Of a stretch of DNA of 58,521 nucleotides, positions 1-8,100 are shown piece by piece; the first letter of the stretch is position 1, and every line of letters begins with the position of its first letter. The DNA comes from Pseudomonadota bacterium (GTDB lineage: Bacteria; Pseudomonadota; Alphaproteobacteria; Caulobacterales; Caulobacteraceae), in assembly GCA_018241995.1 (NCBI GenBank), contig JAFECT010000016.1:3731-62251 (forward strand), in the 5' to 3' direction. A program made the position numbers and the translations under genes. Under the pieces are notes generated by a model. The model worked only from the letters and a program-made list of their open reading frames with translations, was not told the origin of the DNA and searched no databases.

Positions 1-1
1 G

Positions 2-1039
2 GGAAGGACGCGTAGGGGCGCCCTCGCCTCCGCCCTGGCCTTCGCCGCAGCGGCCTGCACCCGCCCCGCCGACGCCCAGTCCGACCTTCTGCCGCTGAAG
101 GCCGCCGCCCCCTTCCCTCTCGGCGTCGCGGGCAGTTCCTCCCAGCTCGCCGACCCCGCATGGTCCTCCCTCGCCGCCCGCCACTTCGCCCGCGTCACGC
201 CCGAGTGGGAAATGAAGATGGAGGCGATCCTCAAGCCCGAGGGCGGCTTCGACTGGTCGCGCGCCGACCAGTTCATGGCCGAGGCCGAGGCCAGGGCCTT
301 CAAGATCCACGGCCACACCCTGATCTGGCACGCCCAGGACCCGGCCGCGTTCAAACGTCTGGACGGCGACCGGCGCCGCTTCGCCGACGCCTATCGCACC
401 TACATCCTGGCCGTCGCCGGCCGCTACGCCGCGCGCCTGACCGGCTGGGACGTGGTCAACGAGCCCATCGCCGACGACGGGTCCCTGCGCGACTGCCTGT
501 GGCGAAGGAACCTCGGCGACGACTATGTCCGCCTGGCCTTCGAGCACGCCCGCGAGGCCGACCCGCACGCGGTGCTGTTCCTCAACGACTACGACCTGGA
601 GCGTCGCCCCGCCAAGCGGGCGGGCTTCCTGCGCCTGGCCGAGTCCCTGCTGAAGGCCGGCGCGCCCTTGCAGGGCCTGGGAACCCAGACCCACGCCGTC
701 GCCAACCTGGAGCCCGGCGCCATCAAGGCCTGCGTCGCCGAGCTGGCGAGCCTGGGCCTGCCCGTCCACATCTCCGAGCTCGACATCAGCCTGAACGGCG
801 CGGGCGTCTCCGCCGAAAAACACCAGGCCGCCCTCTATCGCGAAGCCGCCGAGGCCATGGCCGCCCTGCCCGCCCGGCAGCGCTACGGGATCACGCTATG
901 GGGCCTGCGCGACCGCGACAGCTGGCTGAGGGGGCCTGCGGGCGGCAAGCCGCTGATCGCTGATCGGCCGCTGCTGTTCGATGACGATGGCGGGGCGAAA
1001 CCCGCGGCAAGGGCGTTTGCGAGCGGGTGGGTAGGCTAA
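2..1039 (+). CDS. Endo-1,4-beta-xylanase, GH10 family (5' end outside window)
   Basis: The protein is predicted to cleave internal beta-1,4 xylan bonds in the periplasm or at the cell surface. The reading frame is open from base 2 with no start codon, so the N-terminus lies upstream. The first visible residues form a signal-peptide core ending in Ala-Ala-Cys (about base 59), which looks like a lipobox. GH10 hallmarks follow in order: GHTLIWH (substrate site), WDVVNEP with the acid/base Glu at 461-463, and HISELDIS with the nucleophile Glu at 776-778. Both catalytic residues are present and the frame is intact to the TAA. About 345 residues are visible, close to the size of a single-domain GH10 enzyme. 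No carbohydrate-binding module is seen. The family call is secure; xylan as the substrate is inferred from family knowledge. Confidence 0.9.
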   Translation, partial: GRTRRGALASALAFAAAACTRPADAQSDLLPLKAAAPFPLGVAGSSSQLADPAWSSLAARHFARVTPEWEMKMEAILKPEGGFDWSRADQFMAEAEARAFKIHGHTLIWHAQDPAAFKRLDGDRRRFADAYRTYILAVAGRYAARLTGWDVVNEPIADDGSLRDCLWRRNLGDDYVRLAFEHAREADPHAVLFLNDYDLERRPAKRAGFLRLAESLLKAGAPLQGLGTQTHAVANLEPGAIKACVAELASLGLPVHISELDISLNGAGVSAEKHQAALYREAAEAMAALPARQRYGITLWGLRDRDSWLRGPAGGKPLIADRPLLFDDDGGAKPAARAFASGWVG

Positions 1040-1042
1040 CCC

Positions 1043-1200
1043 TTCACCTCTCCCGTTCACGGGAGAGGGGGACCGCCCGAAGGGCGGTGGAGAGGGCGCT
1101 GACTGGGCTGGCGTTCTAGATGAGCGGTTGAAACGGTGGCGGGCTTGGCGCGCCCCCTCCACCACTTCGTGGTCCCCCTCCCCGCTGCGCAGGGGAGGTG
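1043..1200. repeat. Paired palindromic intergenic element, copy 1
   Basis: The left half holds two hairpins: CCTCTCCCG/CGGGAGAGG with a TTCA loop (1047-1068) and ACCGCCC/GGGCGGT (1072-1088). About 65 bases later comes an oppositely oriented half with ACCAC/GTGGT and a CTCCCC/GGGGAG stem. The same two-half layout recurs at 4181, 31617 and 40155. It lies between convergent genes and could also help end transcription. Confidence 0.75.
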
Positions 1201-1204
1201 AGTT

Positions 1205-1687
1205 CTAGAGCTCAAGCCCTGAGGGCGGCGCCGCCCTACGCGCCTTGGGCGCGGCCACCGGCTCCACCGGCTGGGCGCTCAGCGTCACCGTGTCCATCTT
1301 CGCGCGCATGGCCCGGAGGTCATCGGCGATCCGGAACACCGCCACATAGAACTCGCAGAACGAGCGCCACAACAGCAGCCCCGCCACCAGCACCAGCAAG
1401 CCGATCACCAGCAGCGGAAACGCCAGCATCCAGCGCATCAGGCCTTCTTCGCGCAGCGCCACGCCGAAGGCGCCGCCGATCACCGAGAAGCCGCCGAGCA
1501 GCAACAGCGCCAGGCCCGCCCAGTAGATGATGTGGATCACCGGCCCGGTCATCAGCCGGTCGAAGGTGAGCAGGTCCCAGAACAGGTCCTGGGGCGAGGC
1601 GGACTTGAACGCCTTGATCGAGTCGCGCGTCGAGAGCCGCGAGCGGTCCCCGGGCGGGGTAGACGAAGAGGCGGGTTGTCGGGCCAT
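1205..1687 (-). CDS. DUF4282 domain membrane protein
   Basis: This is a 160-residue inner-membrane protein. A charged, proline-containing N-terminus (about 30 residues) precedes the stretch FWDLLTFDRLMTGPVI, which matches the start of the DUF4282 domain. Two strong membrane segments follow (about residues 48-70 and 85-110), then a short amphipathic tail ending in an Ala/Pro-rich cytoplasmic extension. The molecular role of DUF4282 proteins is not known to me. The gene stands alone, convergent with the xylanase gene and about 105 bases from the next gene on the same strand. The ATG start at 1687 is kept because no better internal start precedes the domain. Confidence 0.8.
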   Translation of the reverse strand: MARQPASSSTPPGDRSRLSTRDSIKAFKSASPQDLFWDLLTFDRLMTGPVIHIIYWAGLALLLLGGFSVIGGAFGVALREEGLMRWMLAFPLLVIGLLVLVAGLLLWRSFCEFYVAVFRIADDLRAMRAKMDTVTLSAQPVEPVAAPKARRAAPPSGLEL

Positions 1688-1792
1688 GACTCGCTCCGGA
1701 CGCGAACCAAAGTCAGCTATCAGGCCGCCACTGCCTGCGCAACGCCGCCAAGGTTGACGCGCGGTCGCAGCCCAGGCCCGCCTCGCCGCCCG

Positions 1793-2131
1793 CTACCGGA
1801 TCAGCTTGCCGATCGCCCCGCCGATCACCCCGGTCACCGCCGAGCTCAGCGTGCCCACCACCAGGATCATCGCCGGCACGTCGCCCAGCAGGAACGACAC
1901 CAGAATGCCCAGGAACGCGCAAACGCCGCCGCTGATCACCCCGCCGAGCAACGCCCAGGCCCAACCCGGATGCACGCGCCAGGCATAGAGCACGCCCGCA
2001 GCGGCCGAGATCGCCAGGCCGCCCCAGAGGTACATGCCCCTGACCGGCTCGACCCAGTGGCCGACCACGACCATCAACACCTGCAGCAGGGTCCCCGCCC
2101 CGGTCGCGATCAGAAGGTTGTTGCGGTCCAT
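1793..2131 (-). CDS. Small four-helix membrane protein
   Basis: This is a 112-residue hydrophobic protein with four predicted membrane helices (about residues 6-26, 34-52, 58-83 and 88-110) and a Gly/Ala-rich last helix. I do not recognise a named family. It begins three bases after the stop of the SRPBCC gene upstream on the same strand, so it is very probably the last gene of the tetR-SRPBCC operon and may be controlled by that regulator. Its role is unknown. Confidence 0.75.
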   Translation of the reverse strand: MDRNNLLIATGAGTLLQVLMVVVGHWVEPVRGMYLWGGLAISAAAGVLYAWRVHPGWAWALLGGVISGGVCAFLGILVSFLLGDVPAMILVVGTLSSAVTGVIGGAIGKLIR

Positions 2132-2134
2132 GGC

Positions 2135-2746
2135 TTATCCTTTCGCCTTGGCTTCGCTGTGCGCGTCGCCGTCCGGCCCCGGCCCGCCCTCGAAGTGGGC
2201 CTTCAGCATCTCGAGCAAGTAAGCGTTGCCCGTGTGGAAGAAGGCGTAGAGCTGGTCCCAGTCCTGGCCGGAGCCATAGCCCACGCCCGAGACCGTCACC
2301 CGCGTCTTGCCATCGCCGGCATCCTCCAACTGGATCACGGTCGAGACCTTCCCGAACAGGTCCGCATGCGGAAAGCCGTGCGGCGTCTGCACATTGCGGA
2401 ACACCAGAAGCTCGCCCGGCACATAGCTCAGCACCTCGTGCTTGATGTTGTTCGGGTCGCCCAGCCGGCCCTTGGGGTCATAGGTCGCCTCCAGATAGCC
2501 GCCGACGCGCAGGTCGATGGCGGCCACCGGCGCCTCCCAGCTCTTCAGGCCTTCGCTGGACGCCCAGGCGGTCCAGACCTTGTCGCGCGGGGCGGCGATG
2601 ATGATGGACTCGCGCAGGATGCGCTGGCCGTCGGGCTGGACCAGGGAGCTGTCGTCCACATGCGGGCGGCCGGGCACGGGCTTGGCCTCGGCCGCGCCTG
2701 CGAATGCGGCAACGGCCAGGGCGGCCGTCATCAAGAGCGTCTTCAT
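2135..2746 (-). CDS. SRPBCC (AHSA1-like) protein with signal peptide
   Basis: The protein is about 203 residues. An N-terminal signal peptide (MKTLLMTAALAVAAFAGAAEA) is followed by an SRPBCC/AHSA1-type fold: the segment IIIAAPRDKVWTAWAS is the usual strand plus helix at the start of this superfamily, and LRVGGYLEATYDP and GDGKTRVTVSGVGYG continue it. The superfamily binds hydrophobic ligands in a deep pocket; an exported member is less usual than the cytoplasmic AHSA1 proteins. The ATG at 2746 overlaps the tetR stop by one base (TGATG); a GTG three bases upstream is possible. Coupling to tetR suggests joint regulation. The ligand is unknown. Confidence 0.82.
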   Translation of the reverse strand: MKTLLMTAALAVAAFAGAAEAKPVPGRPHVDDSSLVQPDGQRILRESIIIAAPRDKVWTAWASSEGLKSWEAPVAAIDLRVGGYLEATYDPKGRLGDPNNIKHEVLSYVPGELLVFRNVQTPHGFPHADLFGKVSTVIQLEDAGDGKTRVTVSGVGYGSGQDWDQLYAFFHTGNAYLLEMLKAHFEGGPGPDGDAHSEAKAKG

Positions 2747-3366
2747 CACCCCTCCGAGGGCCGCTTGGGATCGCGCCCGTCCGAGGCGGCCTGCTCGAGA
2801 CGGTTCAGATAGTCGCGGAGCAGCTCCACGCCGGTGTCGAAGGCGTCGAGCGAGCGGTAGGTGCGTGACTGCATCACCCCGCCCTCCATGATGGTCAGGG
2901 TCAGGCGCGCCAGCTTCTCCGGGTCGGCGCCTGCGGGCAGGCGCTCGCGCGCGCCTTCGAAGCAGCCGCGCACATGGCGCACCCAGCCCTCGAAATTGAT
3001 CGCCAGAAGTTCGCGCACCGGCGGATCCGGCTCATGCAGCTCCAGCGCCAGCGATCCGATCGGGCAGCCGTAGAGGCAGGCGGTCATTTCTAAGGCCTGC
3101 CGATAGCGTGCGAGTAAGGCGAACACCCGCTCCAGCGGATCGGCTACCCCCTCCCAGGCCGGCGCCAGCAGCATCGGCTCGATGCCGTCGCGATAGGCTT
3201 CGAGCACCGCGATCAGCAAGTCCTGCTTGGTCGGGAAGAAGTGGTACAGGCTGCCGGAGTTGGCGTCGGCCTCGCGCAGGATGTCGGCCACGCTGGTCGA
3301 GCCATAGCCCTTCTCGCCGAACAGGCGCAGCGCCGTGAACACCAGTCTGTCGCGCGTCGAGTCCAA
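2746..3366 (-). CDS. TetR/AcrR family transcriptional regulator
   Basis: This is a DNA-binding repressor with the N-terminal TetR helix-turn-helix, including SVADILREADANSGSLYHFF, followed by a ligand-binding helical domain. I choose a TTG start at 3366, giving about 206 residues, because the longer ATG start at 3438 would place two operator-like sites (3381-3396 and 3408-3423) inside the coding region and adds an unrelated 24-residue tail. It heads an operon with the SRPBCC and four-helix membrane genes and faces the DJ-1/PfpI gene. It probably represses itself and perhaps the divergent gene. The ligand is unknown. Confidence 0.85.
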   Translation of the reverse strand: MDSTRDRLVFTALRLFGEKGYGSTSVADILREADANSGSLYHFFPTKQDLLIAVLEAYRDGIEPMLLAPAWEGVADPLERVFALLARYRQALEMTACLYGCPIGSLALELHEPDPPVRELLAINFEGWVRHVRGCFEGARERLPAGADPEKLARLTLTIMEGGVMQSRTYRSLDAFDTGVELLRDYLNRLEQAASDGRDPKRPSEG

Positions 3367-3380
3367 GCTGGCCCGTCCCC

Positions 3381-3423
3381 TTGATTGAGCGTTCAACCAA
3401 GCATGACTTGAGTGAGCGATCAA
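3381..3423. promoter_or_regulatory. Two operator-like sites for the divergent TetR regulator
   Basis: Two 16-base sites, TTGATTGAGCGTTCAA (3381-3396) and TTGAGTGAGCGATCAA (3408-3423), agree at 14 of 16 positions and each has TTGA/TCAA outer arms. Their starts are 27 bases apart. They lie between tetR and the divergent DJ-1/PfpI gene, the usual place for TetR autoregulation. Binding is inferred. Confidence 0.55.
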
Positions 3424-3519
3424 GGGCGTTCGCAGCATTGGCGGGAAACGAGGGAAGCCTGTCCTTCGGGCGTCCGCGGGCCGGGCTTAGCTTTCCCGCC
3501 GCAGTTCGGGAGAGAGATC

Positions 3520-4170
3520 ATGCGGCGCAGGGATGTGATTGCAGCAGGCGTGGCGACGACGGCGGCGTTGGCTGCGGGCGGGGTGGCGCTTAGCCAGGCG
3601 GTGCGGCCTCGGAAAGTGGCCTTCATGGTCACGCCCGGCCACAACGTCATCGACCTGGCCGGCGCGTGGGAGGTGTTCCAGGACTCCGGCTTCGAGCTCT
3701 ACACCGTCGGCCCCAGCCGCGCCCCGCTGCGCATGACCGGCGGCCTTCAGGTCGCGCCCGACTACAGCTTCGCCGACGCACCCCAGCCGGACGTGGTCTC
3801 GGTGGGCGCCCAGAGCGGGAGCCCCGAAGCCATCGCCTGGCTGAAGCGCGCCAGCGCCAACGCAGAGATCGTCATGTCGGTCTGCACCGGCGCCTTCAAG
3901 CTGGCCGCCACCGGCCTGCTCGACGGCCTGTCGGCCACCACCCACCACGACTTCTGGGACAAGTTCGAGCAGGCCTATCCGAAGGTGAAGCTCGTGCGCG
4001 GCCGCCGCTTCGTCGACAACGGCAAGTTCGTCACCGCCGGCGGCCTGACCTCAGGCGTCGACAGCGCCCTGCACGTGGTCGCCCGCCTCAAGGGCGAAGA
4101 CGCCGCCGCGGAGACCGCCCGCTACATGGAACATGACGGCGACGGGTGGAAGACGGGGGTGCGTGCCTGA
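3520..4170 (+). CDS. Tat-exported DJ-1/PfpI (GATase-1-like) family protein
   Basis: The protein is 216 residues from the ATG at 3520, which has a GGGAGAGAG ribosome site just upstream. An earlier in-frame ATG at 3412 would put the operators inside the gene. The N-terminus MRRRDVIAAG followed by an Ala-rich core is a twin-arginine signal. The body matches the DJ-1/PfpI superfamily, with the nucleophile-elbow Cys in SVCTGAFKLA and a following His pair in ATTHHDFW, as in isonitrile-hydratase-like and AraC-associated members. It would act in the periplasm after folding. Substrate unknown. It is divergent from the TetR regulator, which may control it. Confidence 0.85.
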   Translation: MRRRDVIAAGVATTAALAAGGVALSQAVRPRKVAFMVTPGHNVIDLAGAWEVFQDSGFELYTVGPSRAPLRMTGGLQVAPDYSFADAPQPDVVSVGAQSGSPEAIAWLKRASANAEIVMSVCTGAFKLAATGLLDGLSATTHHDFWDKFEQAYPKVKLVRGRRFVDNGKFVTAGGLTSGVDSALHVVARLKGEDAAAETARYMEHDGDGWKTGVRA

Positions 4171-4180
4171 GGCCTCCCTC

Positions 4181-4346
4181 ACCTCCCCTGTGAGCGGCAG
4201 CGAACGGGGGAGGGGGACCGCCGGAACGGCGGTGGAGGGGGCGCGCCAAGCCCCCCGCCCACTTAACCGCGAACCCTAACCGCGCTCCCAGTCAGCGCCC
4301 CCTCCACCACTTCGTGGTCCCCCTCCCCCGCTTCGCAGGGGAGGTG
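4181..4346. repeat. Paired palindromic intergenic element, copy 2
   Basis: The left half (4181-4247) has a CTCCCC stem with the spacer TGTGAGCGGCAGCGAA and an ACCGCC/GGCGGT stem. The right half (4294-4346) has ACCAC/GTGGT and a CCTCCCC/GGGGAGG stem. It fills the gap between the DJ-1 gene and the 3' end of the giant autotransporter gene, two convergent genes, and probably serves both as terminator. Confidence 0.75.
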
Positions 4347-4353
4347 AAGACGC

Positions 4354-5190
4354 CTACCACCGCCAGCGCACGCCCAGCCGGCCGGTGAAGCCGGAGTAGT
4401 CGCCGCTGAACAGCTCTTCGCCCTTCAGGAAGCCTTCCAGCCCGCCCCACGACTTCACGGTGAAGCCGAAGTCGGCCTTGCCGTAGGCCGCGGGCCGCGT
4501 GTCGTTCAGGGTGACGCACGCCGCCGGGCAACCGCCGCCGGTGATCATGGTCATCCCGTTCGAGCGCTGGAACTCGTCCACCCAGGAGAGGCCGACATAG
4601 GGGATCAGCGAGCCCCACTGCCCGCCCAGCCTGGCCCCGATGGAGCCCTTGGCGCTGGTCGCGTCCTTGAAGGTGAAGCTGGCCCCGGCCGCGCCGAAGT
4701 CGACGCTGTCGAGGTGGGTCGAGATCCAGTCCACGTCGGCCACAGGCTCGAAGTAGAAGCTGGACGAGCCCATGCGCCAGCCGGCCTCGCCCTTCACGCC
4801 CCAGCTGTGGCCGTCGAAGTGACCCATGGCCGGCACGGTGTGCATGTTGGCGTCGAGGTTGAACCAGTCGCCCTTGACCAGGCCGTTGGCGAAGAAGCTG
4901 CCAGAGGTGAACCCCGTCCAGGCGCCCACGTTCCAGCCTTCGAGGTCGAACGAGTTACCGTCGGCGTGCAGGCGGCTTTCCTGCTGCATGAACCCGCCGG
5001 TGAAGCCCCAGTCCCATTTGCCGGCGCCATGGTGGTCGCCGCCCATCTGGAACCCGCGCCAGTCGCTGTCGACGCTGAGGTTGTGGGTCAGTGTGAAGGG
5101 CCCGACCACGAAGCTCTGGGTGCGGTCGGACTGCTGGCCGCCGGCGTGGGCCTGGGCCCACATCTCCCAGCCCTCGGAGCGCTGCTCGTG
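4354..5190 (-). other. Autotransporter beta-barrel domain of the giant protein
   Basis: This region encodes the last 280 or so residues. They are rich in alternating aromatic/polar residues (WDWGFTGGFMQQES, GWNVGAWTGF, SWGVKGEAGWRMG) and end with the terminal aromatic signal for outer-membrane insertion. One cysteine pair sits in a predicted loop (GGGCPAACVTLND). Confidence 0.85.
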
Positions 5191-8100
5191 ACCCCAGTTG
5201 GCGTCACGCGCTTCCTGCCTGCGCGCGGTCCAGACATCGGCGGTGTGACGCCAGAAGTCCTGGCCGGCCTCGACCGACTTGAGCATCTCGAAGCCCTCGG
5301 CGGAGGGCAGGCCGACGATGTTCCAGTTGGACACGGCGGAGAAGTAGCGCAGCTCGTACTGCACGAAGCCCTTGTCCACCACGGCCGGAACCATGTGGAA
5401 CTCGGCCCCCGTGCCCGAGGTCGCGTCGACGACGGTCACCCCGGTCAGGTTGATCGCGCCCACGGCCGTCGGGTTGACGTCGCGGATCACCACGCTGGTG
5501 TTCCCAGCCGCCGAGCCGATGACGATCTCGTCGGTGGCCAAGGCCGCCGAGAGGTTCACATCGACGAACAGGCGGCTGTCGTTGGTCCCGACCGTCGTGC
5601 CGGTGAAGGCCGCCGCGCCCAGGTTGAACACGTCGCCGGTGTGGCCGACCGTCTGACGCAGGTCGATGATGCCGCCCTGGTTGTTGAACACCTCCAGGCC
5701 GGTCCAGTTGACCGTGGTGGCGGCTCCGTTGAAGGGCGCCACGAAGATCGTGCCGCCGTTGTTGACGGTGTCCGTGCCCCCGGCAAACGCGGTTGTTCCG
5801 TAGGCGTACCATTTGCCGTTGAGGTTGTTGTTCAGGATGTCATTGCCGCCGGCCAGCTGCGCGTAGCCGAAGATGCGCGAGCCGCCCTGGTTGTTGATGG
5901 TGGTGGCGCCGCCGGTCACGTCGATCGCGAACCCGCCCTTGCCGGAAATCACCGACGAGGTGTTGTTGTTGATCACCGTGGTGGTCGCGGTGTTCGAGAA
6001 CACGCCGTACTTCGCGCCATAGACCGTGGTGTTGTTGTTGTTGAACGTGGCGCCGCCGGAGCCGGCGTTGCCCATCCTGACACCCGCCTTGCCGCCGACA
6101 ACCGCCGCCGAAGAGGTGATGGTCACCGCCCCGGTGTTGGCCGCGTTGGACTGGATGACGCTGATGCCGTCGCCGGACCCGCCGTAGACCTTGGCGGAGT
6201 TGTTGACGGTCAGAGCCGAGGCGCCCTTGCCCGCGCCCCGCACCCGGACGCCGTCCACGCCGCCGTGAACCGCGGCGGTGTTGGTGACGAGCACGTTCGA
6301 ATTGTTCGTGCCCGAACCATTGAAGGCGTAGATGCCCCAGCGGCCGGCCCAGACCACGCCGGACCCGTCCACCGTCACCGCGCCCGAGCCGGCGCCCACC
6401 GAGGCGTAGACGCCGTCGAAAGTCACGCTGTTCGAACTGGAGCCGATGGCCGCGTTGTGGTGCACCGTCGAGGTCCCGCCGCCGTAGGCCTGGGCCACGA
6501 TGCCCCAGGTCGCGTCGCCGGAGACACCGCCGGTGTCGGTGACGATCACCCCGCCCGAGCCGAACGAGTCGGCAACCAAGCCGCGGCCGAAGGCGTCGAT
6601 GGCGCCGGAGTTGGTCACGCTGACCAGGCCGGTGTTCCCCGCGTTGGAGGCGAAGGCCAGGACGCCGTCGCTGCCCGAGTTGATCGCGGCGGTGTTCTTT
6701 ACCGTGATCGTGCCCGCGCCCGAATTGGTGGTGCGCGCATAGATGCCGCGAGAGCCCGCGGTGATCGTCGCCGCCGCCGTCTGGTGGTTGACATAGACCG
6801 AACCGCCCACCCCGTCGTGCAGGGCGGAGACGCCCGTGCCCCCAGCGTAGATCTTGCCCGTGCCGTCCACCGTCACCGTGCTCGAGCCCGCAAAGTCGCG
6901 GGCGTAGACGCCGGCGCCGGCGACCGTATTGCCGCTCGTGCCGATGTCGGCGTTGTTGTGGACGGTGACATTGCCGCCCGCGCCGAAGGCCACGATGCCG
7001 TTGGCCGCATCGCCGGACACGCCGCCGGTGTCGGTGATGACCACCCCGCCCGTCCCGGCGTTGTTGGCGTAGATGCCGGTGCCGCCGTTGTTGTGGATGA
7101 AGCCGGAGTTGGTGATCGTGATCGCGCCGGTCGCCCCGGCGTTGAACATGTGAGCGTAGATGCCGTCCGGCGTAGCGTTGATCCCAGCCGCGTTCTTGAT
7201 CGTGATCGCGCTCGCGCCCGACCCGTAGGTCCGTGCGTCGATGCCGCGTCCGCCCGCGTTGATGGTGGCCGCCGCCGTCTGGTGGTTGACGTAGACCGAG
7301 CCGCCCGTCCCGTCGTGGCGGGCGAAGATGCCGACCGTGCCGGCGTAGATCCTGCCCGTGCCGTCCACCGTCACCGTGCCCGAGCCCGCCGTGTCGTGGG
7401 CGTAGACGCCGTAGGTGGTGACGCTGTCGGCCTTGGAGCCGATGTCGGCGTTGTTGTGGATCGTGACATTGCCGCCCGCGCCGAGCGCGAAGATGCCGCC
7501 AGAGGCCTTGCCGGTGATGCCGCCGGTGTCGGTGACGGTGGTGCCGCCCGCGCCCGCGTTGGTGGTGCGGATACCGGCGGCGGCCGCGTCGATCAGGCCC
7601 GAGGCCTTGACCGTGATGGCGCCCGTGGCGGCGGCGTTGTTCTCGCCGGCGTAGATGCCGACCCCGGCCGCCGTGATCGTACCCGTGGTGGTGACGCTGA
7701 CGCCGGAGCTCGCCCCGTTGGCGCGCGCGAACACGCCGTCGCCGAGCTTGGAGGTGATATTGCCGGTCGTATTGACCGTGATCGAGCCCTTGCCGTTGGA
7801 GAAGGCGTAGATGCCCCGGCTGGCGGCGTAGATATTGCCTGCGCCGGTCACCTGCACATTGCCCGAGCCGCCCGAGTTGACCCAGGCGTTGATGCCGCTG
7901 CCGTCCACGGCCAGCGCCTTGGTCCCGATATTGCCGTCGGCGATCACCTGCACATTGCCGGACTTGCCGTCGTTGACGGCATAGATGCCGACGACGTTGT
8001 TGCCGACGATGTCGCCGCCCGCATAGGTGTGGACGAGCAGCGCGCCCGTGCCGGTCACGTGGGCGTGGACGCCGTCGCCGACATTGTTGTTGTCGCTGTC

